This document shows positions 8,049 to 16,288 of a stretch of 64,000 nucleotides of DNA, piece after piece. The notes beneath the pieces were generated by a model that did not search any database, was not told the DNA's origin, and saw nothing but the letters and a program-made list of their open reading frames with translations. Position 1 is the stretch's first letter, and every line of letters starts with the position of its first letter. Source of the DNA: Bacteroidales bacterium. Its GTDB lineage: Bacteria > Bacteroidota > Bacteroidia > Bacteroidales > UBA932. Location: positions 1 through 64,000 of the forward strand of contig JAGCJX010000020.1 of the NCBI GenBank assembly GCA_017647795.1. The letters are read 5' to 3'. A program made the position numbers and the translations under genes.

Positions 8049-10562
8049 TTATTTCATGCGGAGCAAGCCATCTGCCTGTTGTCGCACTTTGCTCAACAAC
8101 AACGGATGCATCGAGGATTTATGTGCATGCAGGAAATCCAACACCACTCGCTTGGCTTCCAAAGAAGTATGGCCATACAACAAAGCCCCTGCCCAGTTTT
8201 TCGGGAAGAAAATATCGCCCGTTTGCTGGATTTCGGGCATCATCTCAAGACCGGTTCGCAGGTAAGCCAACGCCTCTTGCTGACGGTCCGGATGTCCCAA
8301 CAAACGCAAAGCATCGCTGACCCAAGGTTCAACAACCCGGAAAGCAGGTTGTTTCAAGTCCTCAAAAAACGCAGCACGCATCGCTGGATCGGGGTGGACG
8401 GCCCTAGCCAAGAAATCAAATTCCGCCAACAGATCAGGGTGATCCAACAAGGTCCGGTGTTGGGACAGCCTTTCTATCGCTTGTTCCGGATAAAAGATTG
8501 CCAAACGATAAATCAGTTGCGTACGGTCTTTCAGGCTCCATGCAGGATTCGTCGATTGCTCCAGCAACCAGGCTCGGGTTTCCGATGTTGTCGCCACATC
8601 CATCAAGGCCAGGAAGGACAAACGTCCCTTCACCGGATCCTTCTCGGCGGCGGCAAACTGCAACAGACGCTGTTCAATTTCGGTCAATTCCGGACACCAA
8701 TGCAGGACCGTGGTGAGCTGGTTCAAGGCTTGCGAAAACAGGAGTTGATTTTGTTCCCGCTCCACCACGTCCATCAACACAGTTGCCCAACGCATCGGGG
8801 AAACTTTACCCATCCAAAACAATTCTTGAAAGTTTGTCAACAAAGCCCGACGTTGCAAATCATCGGTCAAAGTCGGCAGAGTCTCCAGCCAATGATTGCG
8901 GGACAAAGTATCCATCACAAACACGCCATAACCCATTGCATCGGCATTGGGCAACACGGGACCGGCTCCTGCAGGCAAAACCAACCGGATCACCTCATCT
9001 GCCAAAACCACCTTTTGGGTCTTCCACACCGAACGGTTTGAACGGTTCGACGCCGGTTCCTGCCAAGCAAACAACACGGACTGATCCCAAGACAAATCCC
9101 GCCCCAACGGATCGATTTGGCGGATGGTCAGCGTATCTCCCCGACGTTGCATTTTGTATCGCGGAGCTCCTTCCGAGGCCACCCAAACATCGCTCCATCC
9201 CACCATATCAATGGGCACTTGCGCATCGAAGACAGCAATCAATTCCTCCCAGGTTGAGTTGCCGTAAGCATATTGTTTCAAATACTGTTGCACAGCCACT
9301 TGGAATGACTTTTCACCCATGCGTTCCACCAGTTTGCTCATGACGATCGGAGCCTTGTTGTAGATGATGTTGGAATAAATCAACCCCGCATCTTTCAGAT
9401 TGCCCAAAGGCTGGCTTAACGACACCGTTCCCGTCGTCCGTTCCTCGGCATAGGCAGACAAGTGATAGGCGGTAAAATTCAGACGATCGTCATAGTCGGG
9501 ATACCACTCCTTGATGATTTCCGCCGCAAAATAATTGGCAAAGACCTCCTTGATCCAAACATCGTCAAACCACGACATCGTCACATAATCTCCGAACCAC
9601 ATGTGCGCAGTCTCGTGTGCAATGACCGAACTCCGGGACATCCGCTCCTTCACCGACGGATTGGTCTCCAAAAACATCCGGGAGGCATTGTACAAGGTTG
9701 CACCAGTGTGTTCCATCCCACCGTACTGAAATCCAGGCAGGATGATCAGATCGTATTTGGCAAAGGGATAAGGTACGGCGGTATAGGCTTCCAACCACGC
9801 CAACGAGGCAAACACCTCTTCTGCGATGACCGGCAACTGCTTCAATTTGGCAGGATCGGTCTCCCGGTGGTAGATACCGATGGTTCGGTCTTTGGTAAAT
9901 TCCTGGTATTCAAATTCACCCACGACAAACGAGAACAAATATGTGCTCAGGGGTTCTGTTTCAAAGAAACGGACAATCTTTTTTCCAGGTTGATACGGAT
10001 CCTCCACCTCTCCCTTAGACTTGCCGTTGGCCACAGCCTCCCAAGACTCAGGAATGGAAAGTCCCAAGGTATAACGGCCCTTGAGGTTCGGCTGATCGAA
10101 GCAGGGGAACAAGGTCCGGGCACGATCGGGCACCAACAACGTATACATGAAATCCGGTCGGCGATTCAACGACTGGTCCGGGCTCACAAAATGAACTTCC
10201 ACCTGATTTTTTCCTGGACGCAAGCCATCCCCCGGCAGACGAAGGTGCTCTGAAATCATTTCTACGGGAATCTGTTGACCGTTCAACACGAGCTGTTTTA
10301 CCTGCCCAGTAAAGTCAAGCCACAAGTCTTTCTTATGCTTGGATCCCTGGGTTTCTGACAGCTCAAAGGTCAGCACATTCTTCCCTTGCACGGCCTTCTC
10401 CTGCTCCAACGGTATGTTGAAGTAGAGGTTGTATTTCAAATTGGTAACACGTGATTTTCGATCTGCTGCCCGCTCCCGGGTCACCCCAACGACAGGGTCT
10501 TGGATTTGTTCACATCCACACATCAGGAAAAGTATCCCCAGAATAAGCCAAACTCGTTTCAT
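8049..10562 (-). CDS. M1-family zinc aminopeptidase, lipoprotein
   Basis: A gluzincin aminopeptidase of 837 residues that removes N-terminal amino acids from peptides. A lipoprotein signal ends at M-C-G-C (residue 17), so it is membrane-anchored outside the inner membrane. The exopeptidase motif appears as G-G-M-E-H (about 280), where many relatives have G-x-M-E-N. The zinc site H-E-T-A-H (about 313-317) with the third ligand in W-I-K-E-V-F-A-N is intact, and a long alpha-helical C-terminal domain follows. It has a perfect 12-bp dyad in its upstream region and is probably monocistronic. With the DPP-IV type and M16 peptidases in this window it fits peptide use. Confidence 0.92.
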   Translation of the reverse strand: MKRVWLILGILFLMCGCEQIQDPVVGVTRERAADRKSRVTNLKYNLYFNIPLEQEKAVQGKNVLTFELSETQGSKHKKDLWLDFTGQVKQLVLNGQQIPVEMISEHLRLPGDGLRPGKNQVEVHFVSPDQSLNRRPDFMYTLLVPDRARTLFPCFDQPNLKGRYTLGLSIPESWEAVANGKSKGEVEDPYQPGKKIVRFFETEPLSTYLFSFVVGEFEYQEFTKDRTIGIYHRETDPAKLKQLPVIAEEVFASLAWLEAYTAVPYPFAKYDLIILPGFQYGGMEHTGATLYNASRMFLETNPSVKERMSRSSVIAHETAHMWFGDYVTMSWFDDVWIKEVFANYFAAEIIKEWYPDYDDRLNFTAYHLSAYAEERTTGTVSLSQPLGNLKDAGLIYSNIIYNKAPIVMSKLVERMGEKSFQVAVQQYLKQYAYGNSTWEELIAVFDAQVPIDMVGWSDVWVASEGAPRYKMQRRGDTLTIRQIDPLGRDLSWDQSVLFAWQEPASNRSNRSVWKTQKVVLADEVIRLVLPAGAGPVLPNADAMGYGVFVMDTLSRNHWLETLPTLTDDLQRRALLTNFQELFWMGKVSPMRWATVLMDVVEREQNQLLFSQALNQLTTVLHWCPELTEIEQRLLQFAAAEKDPVKGRLSFLALMDVATTSETRAWLLEQSTNPAWSLKDRTQLIYRLAIFYPEQAIERLSQHRTLLDHPDLLAEFDFLARAVHPDPAMRAAFFEDLKQPAFRVVEPWVSDALRLLGHPDRQQEALAYLRTGLEMMPEIQQTGDIFFPKNWAGALLYGHTSLEAKRVVLDFLHAHKSSMHPLLLSKVRQQADGLLRMK

Positions 10563-10571
10563 AAGACAAAC

Positions 10572-10607
10572 TTAGCACAATTTCTGCAGATACAAAAATT
10601 GTGCTAA
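10572..10607. promoter_or_regulatory. Perfect 12-bp dyad at the aminopeptidase promoter
   Basis: TTAGCACAATTT (10572-10583) and AAATTGTGCTAA (10596-10607) form a perfect inverted repeat with a 12-nt spacer, 10 nt upstream of the aminopeptidase ATG. On the minus strand the right arm contains AATTTTTG, one base from the -7 consensus, with TTTG 21 nt further upstream. The dyad would straddle the transcription start, suiting an operator or a short 5' hairpin. Confidence 0.5.
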
Positions 10608-10621
10608 CATAAGACCCTAAA

Positions 10622-10657
10622 CAAAAAAGTGGTGTATGCTGTGCTACATACACCACC
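10622..10657 (-). terminator. Terminator of the fibronectin-type lipoprotein gene
   Basis: A perfect 10-bp stem (GTGGTGTATG / CATACACCAC) with an 8-nt loop is followed on the minus strand by six T. It lies 24 nt after the stop codon of the upstream gene. Confidence 0.85.
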
Positions 10658-10680
10658 GTTTATTTTAGTTTAGCAATTAC

Positions 10681-12039
10681 TTAGAAAGCTACTACGTCAG
10701 TAGAAACTACAGAGGCACGTGAAGCAATTTGAGCTTTTGCTTTACCAGTAAACATTTTTGCTGCACGGGGAGCACCGTCTACATCAGCTGAAGTCAAAGT
10801 GATGTCACCTGCGAGGTAGAAGAGAGGAAAGTCCTCTTCATTAGCATAGGGAGAGAGTTGTCCTGTATCTTCATTACATGAATAAACCTCCATGTGACGT
10901 ACGGTAAAGTGATAACCGCCAGTGAGTTCTACTGTTTGGCCAACACCTTCTGCTACATATTGGTCTTTCACGAAAGAATATGCAGGGAATTGTCCGGAAA
11001 CGAAAGTAGAACCACCTTCATAATCACCATAAACCAACCAAGTAGGAGCATATCCTTCTTCGTCTGCTTCATCAAGAGCTACACCGGTATACACGTTCAA
11101 TGAACCATCTTCTGCGACAACACCCACTGCAGGAAGGCTTGCATCCACTTGGCTCCAGCCATAGATCAACACTTGATTAGGATCAACAGTGCTAGCGCTG
11201 ATGGTAACAGGCACTGAGAAATCGTGAGCAACGAAATCCATCGCCAAATAACCGTCAGAACCTACGCTCAATTTCAAAGCCTCTGATGCAGTCAAAGTCC
11301 AATCGCCGAACCAACTTGCTACGGTATCATCCACTTCGAACTCAGCAGTAGTCACCTCGTTGGTAAGCAGGGTGGTTTCACCACTAACGTGTGTTGCATG
11401 TGCAATCACAGAGTAGCTGGTATTGGAAGTACATCCGTCCAAGTAAATCAAGCAACCGTCTGAGTTTACGTATTCAAGACCTTCTGCATCCAAGGTTTGG
11501 AAAACATCTGAATATCCTTCCCATGCTTCTTCTCCACTCATACCTTCGAGACCATCAGTGGCAATTACCAGGAATTTCACTTCGATAACGTCTTGACCAA
11601 TCCATTCGATGAAGATAGAATTGTATGAAGTCAAACCTTCTGATGCATATTCGTCAGTTACAAACATGTCTTGTTCAAACCATACATCCGGAACGGGAGC
11701 GGTGATGGTAACAGTGATGTCTGCAAATTGAGAATCTTTGTACTCTTTAGAGTCAGCAGCCGCATTTGCTTGTACGCGTACGGTGTAAGAACCGGGTTGC
11801 AAGTCAGAGAAAGTTACAGAAGTTTCAGTAGTAGTCGCTTGTTCGGTCATGATGTAGGTGTAACCTACTGCGTTAGCAACTGCATTCCAAGAAATGGTAA
11901 AACCATTTTCAGTTTGGTTAGAAACGGTCAAAACCGGAGTTTCCAAAGCGACCTTTTCTACAGGTTCAGGCTCATTACCTTTTTTGTCGCAAGCAACCAA
12001 TGCCAAAGCAACAAGAGCCAATGCAAAAAATTTCTTCAT
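10681..12039 (-). CDS. Fibronectin type III lipoprotein of unknown function
   Basis: 452 residues. The signal sequence ends in a lipobox (V-A-C at residue 16), so the protein is lipid-anchored; the mature end C-D-K-K-G lacks a clear acidic export signal. Residues about 33-115 form an FnIII-like domain (W-N-A-V-A-N-A-V-G-Y, then L-Q-P-G-S-Y-T-V-R-V). The rest is acidic and beta-rich with no motif I recognise. It ends with about 35 less acidic residues containing several K and R. It carries a good terminator and is probably monocistronic. Such proteins often bind glycans or hold other surface proteins in this phylum, but no direct evidence is seen here. Confidence 0.78.
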   Translation of the reverse strand: MKKFFALALVALALVACDKKGNEPEPVEKVALETPVLTVSNQTENGFTISWNAVANAVGYTYIMTEQATTTETSVTFSDLQPGSYTVRVQANAAADSKEYKDSQFADITVTITAPVPDVWFEQDMFVTDEYASEGLTSYNSIFIEWIGQDVIEVKFLVIATDGLEGMSGEEAWEGYSDVFQTLDAEGLEYVNSDGCLIYLDGCTSNTSYSVIAHATHVSGETTLLTNEVTTAEFEVDDTVASWFGDWTLTASEALKLSVGSDGYLAMDFVAHDFSVPVTISASTVDPNQVLIYGWSQVDASLPAVGVVAEDGSLNVYTGVALDEADEEGYAPTWLVYGDYEGGSTFVSGQFPAYSFVKDQYVAEGVGQTVELTGGYHFTVRHMEVYSCNEDTGQLSPYANEEDFPLFYLAGDITLTSADVDGAPRAAKMFTGKAKAQIASRASVVSTDVVAF

Positions 12040-12100
12040 AATGTTTTGTTTATTAGTAATTAAAATGTTCTAAACATATTCTGCTACCGAATATGAATGG

Positions 12101-12108
12101 CAAATATA
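12101..12108 (-). promoter_or_regulatory. -7 box of the fibronectin-type lipoprotein gene
   Basis: TATATTTG on the minus strand lies 61 nt before the start codon. No convincing -33 TTTG is found. Confidence 0.4.
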
Positions 12109-12140
12109 CGTCTTTTCTAGGAAATAATTGTGAATTTTCG

Positions 12141-12722
12141 CTATTTCAGCATTTCATCAATCGTTGCCACCAATTTCGCAAATTCCTCTTCTTTGAACAA
12201 ACGCGTGAGCATCACAATTTTACCGTCTTTATCAATCAAGACATTGCGGGTAATTCCAGCACTACGAAGGGCGTACTTGGCGAATACATCCGCACCGGGA
12301 TCCAAAGCCAACGGGTAGGTAACACCCGTAGATTCTGCCAATTGCAGCACCTTCTCAACCGGTTCATCCCGGTCAATTCCCAGGAGCACAAAATTCGGAT
12401 TGTCCTTGTGGCGTTGCCAGATCTGCTTCTCAATGTGCGGCATTTCCTGACGGCAGATACCACACCAGCTCGCTGTAAACTGTAGCATCACAACTTTGCC
12501 TCGCTGGTCTGCCAGGTTGACCGAATAGCCATCGGTGAGTTTTACCGTAAAATCCGGAGCCACATCCCCTACCCGGACCAGATAACCATTTTCATCAGCC
12601 ACCAAGGTGTCTGCCGTAGGGACTTCAGTGATTTGCGGGGTTTCTGCAACCTGATTGCGGTTGCGGCAAGCGCCTGCCCCAAAGAGTACGCAAGCCAATG
12701 CAAATAAACAGAATTTTCTCAT
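12141..12722 (-). CDS. TlpA/ResA-like thioredoxin lipoprotein
   Basis: A redoxin-type thiol-disulfide protein of 193 residues. The signal sequence ends at a lipobox (G-A-G-A-C, residue 19). The redoxin pattern V-A-P-D-F-T-V is near 53, and the active site W-C-G-I-C lies at about 85-89. I-D-K-D-G-K-I-V near 165 is typical of TlpA/AhpC folds. It probably reduces disulfides or haem-protein cysteines on the outer face of the inner membrane or in the periplasm. It is divergent from the PAS gene, with about 60 bp between the starts. Confidence 0.9.
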   Translation of the reverse strand: MRKFCLFALACVLFGAGACRNRNQVAETPQITEVPTADTLVADENGYLVRVGDVAPDFTVKLTDGYSVNLADQRGKVVMLQFTASWCGICRQEMPHIEKQIWQRHKDNPNFVLLGIDRDEPVEKVLQLAESTGVTYPLALDPGADVFAKYALRSAGITRNVLIDKDGKIVMLTRLFKEEEFAKLVATIDEMLK

Positions 12723-12759
12723 CGCAGTAAGTAAATCAAATTTGGAACCAAATTAATGC

Positions 12760-12767
12760 TATTTTTG
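12760..12767 (+). promoter_or_regulatory. -7 box of the PAS-membrane protein operon
   Basis: TATTTTTG lies 17 nt before the PAS start codon. A TTTG at 12741-12744 is closer (15 nt) than the usual 19-21 nt. Confidence 0.4.
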
Positions 12768-12784
12768 CGAAAAAAACAAACATA

Positions 12785-13123
12785 ATGACAGAAGGATACG
12801 CTTGGGCACAAGAGATGAATTGTGCCGTAACTGTTTGCGACAAAGACGCAAATATCATTTTTATGAACGACAAGGCGCGCGCCACCTTTGCATCACACGG
12901 AGATCTCCTCGGCAAAAATCTCAAGGACTGCCACCCGGAACATGCCTGGAAAACCATCCAGACCCTGTTGGAAAATGGAGGATCCAATGCCTACACCATC
13001 TTAAAAAAAGGCGTAAAGAAAATGATCTATCAGACCGCCTGGTTCCAAAATGGCGCGGTGGCCGGTCTCGTAGAAATCTCCATGATCATCCCGGAAGACA
13101 TGCCTCATTTCGTACGGGGATAA
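12785..13123 (+). CDS. Stand-alone PAS-domain protein
   Basis: 112 residues made of one PAS domain and nothing else. It has A-V-T-V-C-D-K-D-A-N-I-I-F-M-N-D (about 14-29), the typical PAS core that follows the first strand, and a C-terminal strand pair. There is no kinase, GGDEF or helix-turn-helix output domain. It is followed after 31 bp by a membrane-protein gene on the same strand. It may sense redox state or a small molecule and act through a partner; this is inference. Confidence 0.82.
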   Translation: MTEGYAWAQEMNCAVTVCDKDANIIFMNDKARATFASHGDLLGKNLKDCHPEHAWKTIQTLLENGGSNAYTILKKGVKKMIYQTAWFQNGAVAGLVEISMIIPEDMPHFVRG

Positions 13124-13154
13124 GTCTTCAACCTACAAAACAAACAACAAACCC

Positions 13155-13838
13155 ATGAAAAGAACTGACTTTTACTTTATCATCGTCCTCTTGGCGATCT
13201 TCCTGCCCTTCTTCCTCTCAACCCCCTTGTATGAAGCCTACAAAGCCTTCAATGCCGATCATGGCATGTTCATGAGCTTTCTTAAATTCGGCATCCTCTC
13301 CACCCTGGGAGAAATGTTGGGTGCGCGCATCAGCCGAGGCGAATACCTGCCCAAAGGTTTTGGGATGGTTCCCAAAATGCTGGTATGGGGCGTCCTGGGG
13401 ATGTTCATCAACGGAGCTATGACCGTTTTTTCATCCGGTATTCCAACCCTCATGCAAAACCTGGGCATGCCCGACACCCTGGCCACCTTCCAAGGTCCGC
13501 TGAGTTGGGGAAAATTTGCCATTGCCCTGTCCATTTCTGTTGCCATGAATACCTTCTTTGCACCGGTATTCATGACCTTCCACAAGATTACTGATATGCA
13601 CATCCACAACCATGGAGGCCGCTTGTCAGCACTGGTCACACCCATCCCCATGGGCAAACTCATGGCCGAGCTGGACTGGAAAAAACAATGGGGATTCGTC
13701 TTCAAGAAAACGATCCCCTTGTTCTGGTATCCGGCTCATACCATTACTTTCCTGTTGCCGGGCGAATTACGCGTATTGTTTGCAGCCCTCTTGGGCATTG
13801 TCCTCGGTGTACTGTTAGCGGTTGCTGCTAAGAAATAA
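13155..13838 (+). CDS. Polytopic inner-membrane protein of unknown function
   Basis: 227 residues with about five hydrophobic segments (residues about 7-24, 73-94, 111-135, 183-200 and 203-224). Polar loops carry the conserved-looking sequence G-A-R-I-S-R-G-E-Y-L-P-K-G-F-G near 55 and H-K-I-T-D-M-H-I-H-N-H near 140. The His-rich loop could bind metal. I do not recognise the family with confidence; weak similarity to Mpv17/PMP22-type proteins came to mind but was not verifiable. It forms a two-gene unit with the PAS protein. Its 3' end overlaps the convergent gene by 24 bp. Confidence 0.75.
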   Translation: MKRTDFYFIIVLLAIFLPFFLSTPLYEAYKAFNADHGMFMSFLKFGILSTLGEMLGARISRGEYLPKGFGMVPKMLVWGVLGMFINGAMTVFSSGIPTLMQNLGMPDTLATFQGPLSWGKFAIALSISVAMNTFFAPVFMTFHKITDMHIHNHGGRLSALVTPIPMGKLMAELDWKKQWGFVFKKTIPLFWYPAHTITFLLPGELRVLFAALLGIVLGVLLAVAAKK

Positions 13839-15311
13839 ACTCGGCAGGACCTCTTCCACTTTGACCATATCAGGCATATTCATACCTACATCAGCTCCAA
13901 TGTACGTCGGATCGGAGATGGTGTAGGTTTTTCCTTTGTACTGCAGGGTCGTTCCTTCCACCTTCTCGGTAAAACAAACCGCCGTTGCCATGTGACCCGG
14001 GTAACGGACCAGCACCACGTCCAGTCCCATCAATTCACGAACCAGCAAAGCATACAACACCGAACGGTCTTCGCAGTCGCTATAGGGATAAAAGAACAAT
14101 TCCTCAGCAAACAACGGACGTTCGTAACCAAACTGATCCTGGTCAGTCTTGTAATCAAAACCCGTTTGAACCAGGTTGATGAGGATGTTCGCAGCCTCGC
14201 GTTGACTTTTTCCCTTCAAGAGCGGTTGCAAGCATTCCTTCATCAACGTGATGTTGGGTTCGGAGAAACGGACCGACGAATACACATTGAAGTCGTTGGA
14301 CTTGGGATAATTCTCATAAAATGCTTTCAGACCCGGATTCACCGTCATTTTCATCGTCACCGCAGGGTAACGTTTGGACTGAATGGTACGAACCGTTTCG
14401 TTGGAAGCAGAAGGGAATTTCGGAGGATGGGTTATGAACAAATCCAAGTGCTTTTCTTGGGGGAATTGGAAATTACAGATGTAGCAAGAGGCGCCTTGGG
14501 ACTGGAAGGTCGGATCCATGATATAGAACGACTTCCCATCCAAGGAGAAACGTCCCCGGTTGACCAAACGGTTGTCCGAAGACATCAACAGATACAAGTG
14601 ATCCTTGCAACGCATCAGACGGGCGCTGTATCCAGATTGGCTCAACAAAAAGAAGTGCACGAGTACCGCCTGATCTTTTTGTGAAGTATATTCTTGGGCA
14701 CAACGTTGGGACAACTCGTAAAAAGCCCAGTCCGGCAACTGGTATTGCTCCTTGTACAATTTCAAATCGGCCAAGGTTTGAGCAAAACGGCCATCGGCAC
14801 ATTGGTCCCAAGCCTTTGAAATCGCATCTTCCGATACACCTGACATAGACAGGTTTCCTTGTGCTTTGGCAATTTTGGCCGGAATGCCGTAGTAGTTCAA
14901 ATCAAAACGAGGGATTTGCGGCTCTTTGGGACGAACCGGAATCGGTTCTACGCGCGGAATCGGAATTGCACCCAAATTGGGGCGTGCATCGTCCGGAACA
15001 GTCACCTCCGGCAAATCAATGGTCGGATCGTCCAACTTGGGAGCAGGCGGAGCCACCGGAGCCACCACCGGTTTCGGACCCGGATCCAACGGTTCAGCCG
15101 GCAACAAGTTAAATTCTCGCCAGGCTTCTTTGAGATACGCTGAAAATTCTGCATTCACGCGGGCATAATAATCGTCAAATGACTGTTGACGTTCTTTCTT
15201 AAATCGCTCGAATTCACTGCGATAATCTTGTGCAAACGCCCCTTGTTGAGCACCGATCACCAACCCCGCCAAGAACAAGGACGCACAAACTAATTTCTGT
15301 TTATTTTTCAT
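13815..15311 (-). CDS. Secreted transglutaminase-like protein
   Basis: About 498 residues. The start at 15311 gives a clean signal peptide (M-K-N-K-Q-K, hydrophobic core, cleavage after A-F-A-Q); a start at 15344 would bury it. A coiled N-terminal helix and a proline-rich linker (about 65-130) precede a large unknown region. The C-terminal part has a possible transglutaminase triad: Cys in D-C-E-D-R-S, His in Y-P-G-H-M-A-T and Asp in S-D-P-T-Y-I-G. Proteins of this type are predicted papain-fold hydrolases, probably periplasmic or exported. Its 3' end overlaps the convergent membrane-protein gene by 24 bp. Confidence 0.75.
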   Translation of the reverse strand: MKNKQKLVCASLFLAGLVIGAQQGAFAQDYRSEFERFKKERQQSFDDYYARVNAEFSAYLKEAWREFNLLPAEPLDPGPKPVVAPVAPPAPKLDDPTIDLPEVTVPDDARPNLGAIPIPRVEPIPVRPKEPQIPRFDLNYYGIPAKIAKAQGNLSMSGVSEDAISKAWDQCADGRFAQTLADLKLYKEQYQLPDWAFYELSQRCAQEYTSQKDQAVLVHFFLLSQSGYSARLMRCKDHLYLLMSSDNRLVNRGRFSLDGKSFYIMDPTFQSQGASCYICNFQFPQEKHLDLFITHPPKFPSASNETVRTIQSKRYPAVTMKMTVNPGLKAFYENYPKSNDFNVYSSVRFSEPNITLMKECLQPLLKGKSQREAANILINLVQTGFDYKTDQDQFGYERPLFAEELFFYPYSDCEDRSVLYALLVRELMGLDVVLVRYPGHMATAVCFTEKVEGTTLQYKGKTYTISDPTYIGADVGMNMPDMVKVEEVLPSLFLSSNR

Positions 15312-15332
15312 AAGGTCTGAACTATTTACAAA

Positions 15333-15365
15333 GAATCGGGACACAAGTTGTTTGTGACCCGATTC
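15333..15365 (-). terminator. Hairpin after the YitT-family gene
   Basis: GAATCGGG (15333-15340) pairs with CCCGATTC (15358-15365), and CACAA pairs with TTGTG inside it. It lies just after the YitT stop on the minus strand. The following T-run is weak, so it could instead be a leader hairpin of the next gene. Confidence 0.55.
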
Positions 15366-15381
15366 CAGATTATTTTTTCAA

Positions 15382-16239
15382 CTATTGCGATTTGCGTTCC
15401 ACGCCATACACCGCGGTCACCGGGACGGTCATCATGAAGACATCCGGATCCACGGCCTTCGCCAGTTTTGTAATTTCGTTGGAAGAATTCTTGCGGCTCA
15501 CGACCATCAGGACCTCCTGATCATCTTGCAAAGCCCATTGTACCGAATATACCGGACGACTGCCTTCCACACTGGTTTCATTCAATTGTTGGGCAATTTC
15601 ACGGTTCTTTTTGGAGACAATCAAGGTTTGTACAGACTGTTGGGAACCGGTGGTCATCATATCTACAGCATAGGAGAAGGCAATGATTTCGATGTAACCG
15701 TACACCACATCCTGCAGGCTCTTGTCCGGCAACAACAAGATGGAAATGATGATCAACGAGTCGCAGACCAAGTAGATACGGCCGGGAGAAATGTTTTTGT
15801 ATTTGTTGATGGATAGGGCCACAATGTCGGTACCGCCCGTGCTTCCTCCTTGGGTAAAGATGATGGAAATACCAATCCCGCTGAGAGCACCCCCAATCAA
15901 CGCATTGATGAGGTTTTCCTCAATTCCAGCGGAGAATTCCACCAATCCCGGAATCATCGGCATGAAATGAAAGAGCACAAAGCTCATCACCACGCAATAG
16001 ATGGTCTTGATTCCAAAACCGCGACCCAAGATGATGAATCCAAAGACCAACAGGAGCGCATCAATGGCAAATTTTGCATAGGAAATCGGAATCTTCGGCA
16101 AGCCGTAGTGGATGACAGAAGCCAAACCGGCAATCCCACCTCCGGTAATTTCGTGGGGGTTCAGAAAGGCCACCCATCCGAATACAAAGACGGCCAGACC
16201 CAAGGTCATGATCAAATACTCTTTCGCAAACTTCATCAT
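15382..16239 (-). CDS. YitT-family membrane protein
   Basis: A DUF161/YitT membrane protein with a C-terminal DUF2179 domain, about 285 residues from the M-M-K-F start chosen here (in-frame ATG codons reach to 16284). The first 180 residues hold about five or six membrane segments, including the family motifs N-P-H-E-I-T-G-G-G-I-A-G near 28 and F-T-Q-G-G-S-T-G-G-T-D near 123. The last 100 residues are the soluble DUF2179 domain. The physiological role of this family is not established. It lies 49 bp downstream of the GH3 gene, possibly in the same operon. Confidence 0.9.
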   Translation of the reverse strand: MMKFAKEYLIMTLGLAVFVFGWVAFLNPHEITGGGIAGLASVIHYGLPKIPISYAKFAIDALLLVFGFIILGRGFGIKTIYCVVMSFVLFHFMPMIPGLVEFSAGIEENLINALIGGALSGIGISIIFTQGGSTGGTDIVALSINKYKNISPGRIYLVCDSLIIISILLLPDKSLQDVVYGYIEIIAFSYAVDMMTTGSQQSVQTLIVSKKNREIAQQLNETSVEGSRPVYSVQWALQDDQEVLMVVSRKNSSNEITKLAKAVDPDVFMMTVPVTAVYGVERKSQ

Positions 16240-16288
16240 AGTGTTTCTAGTTATTTTATCCGCGAATTTAGGAAATTTCTTCAAATAA

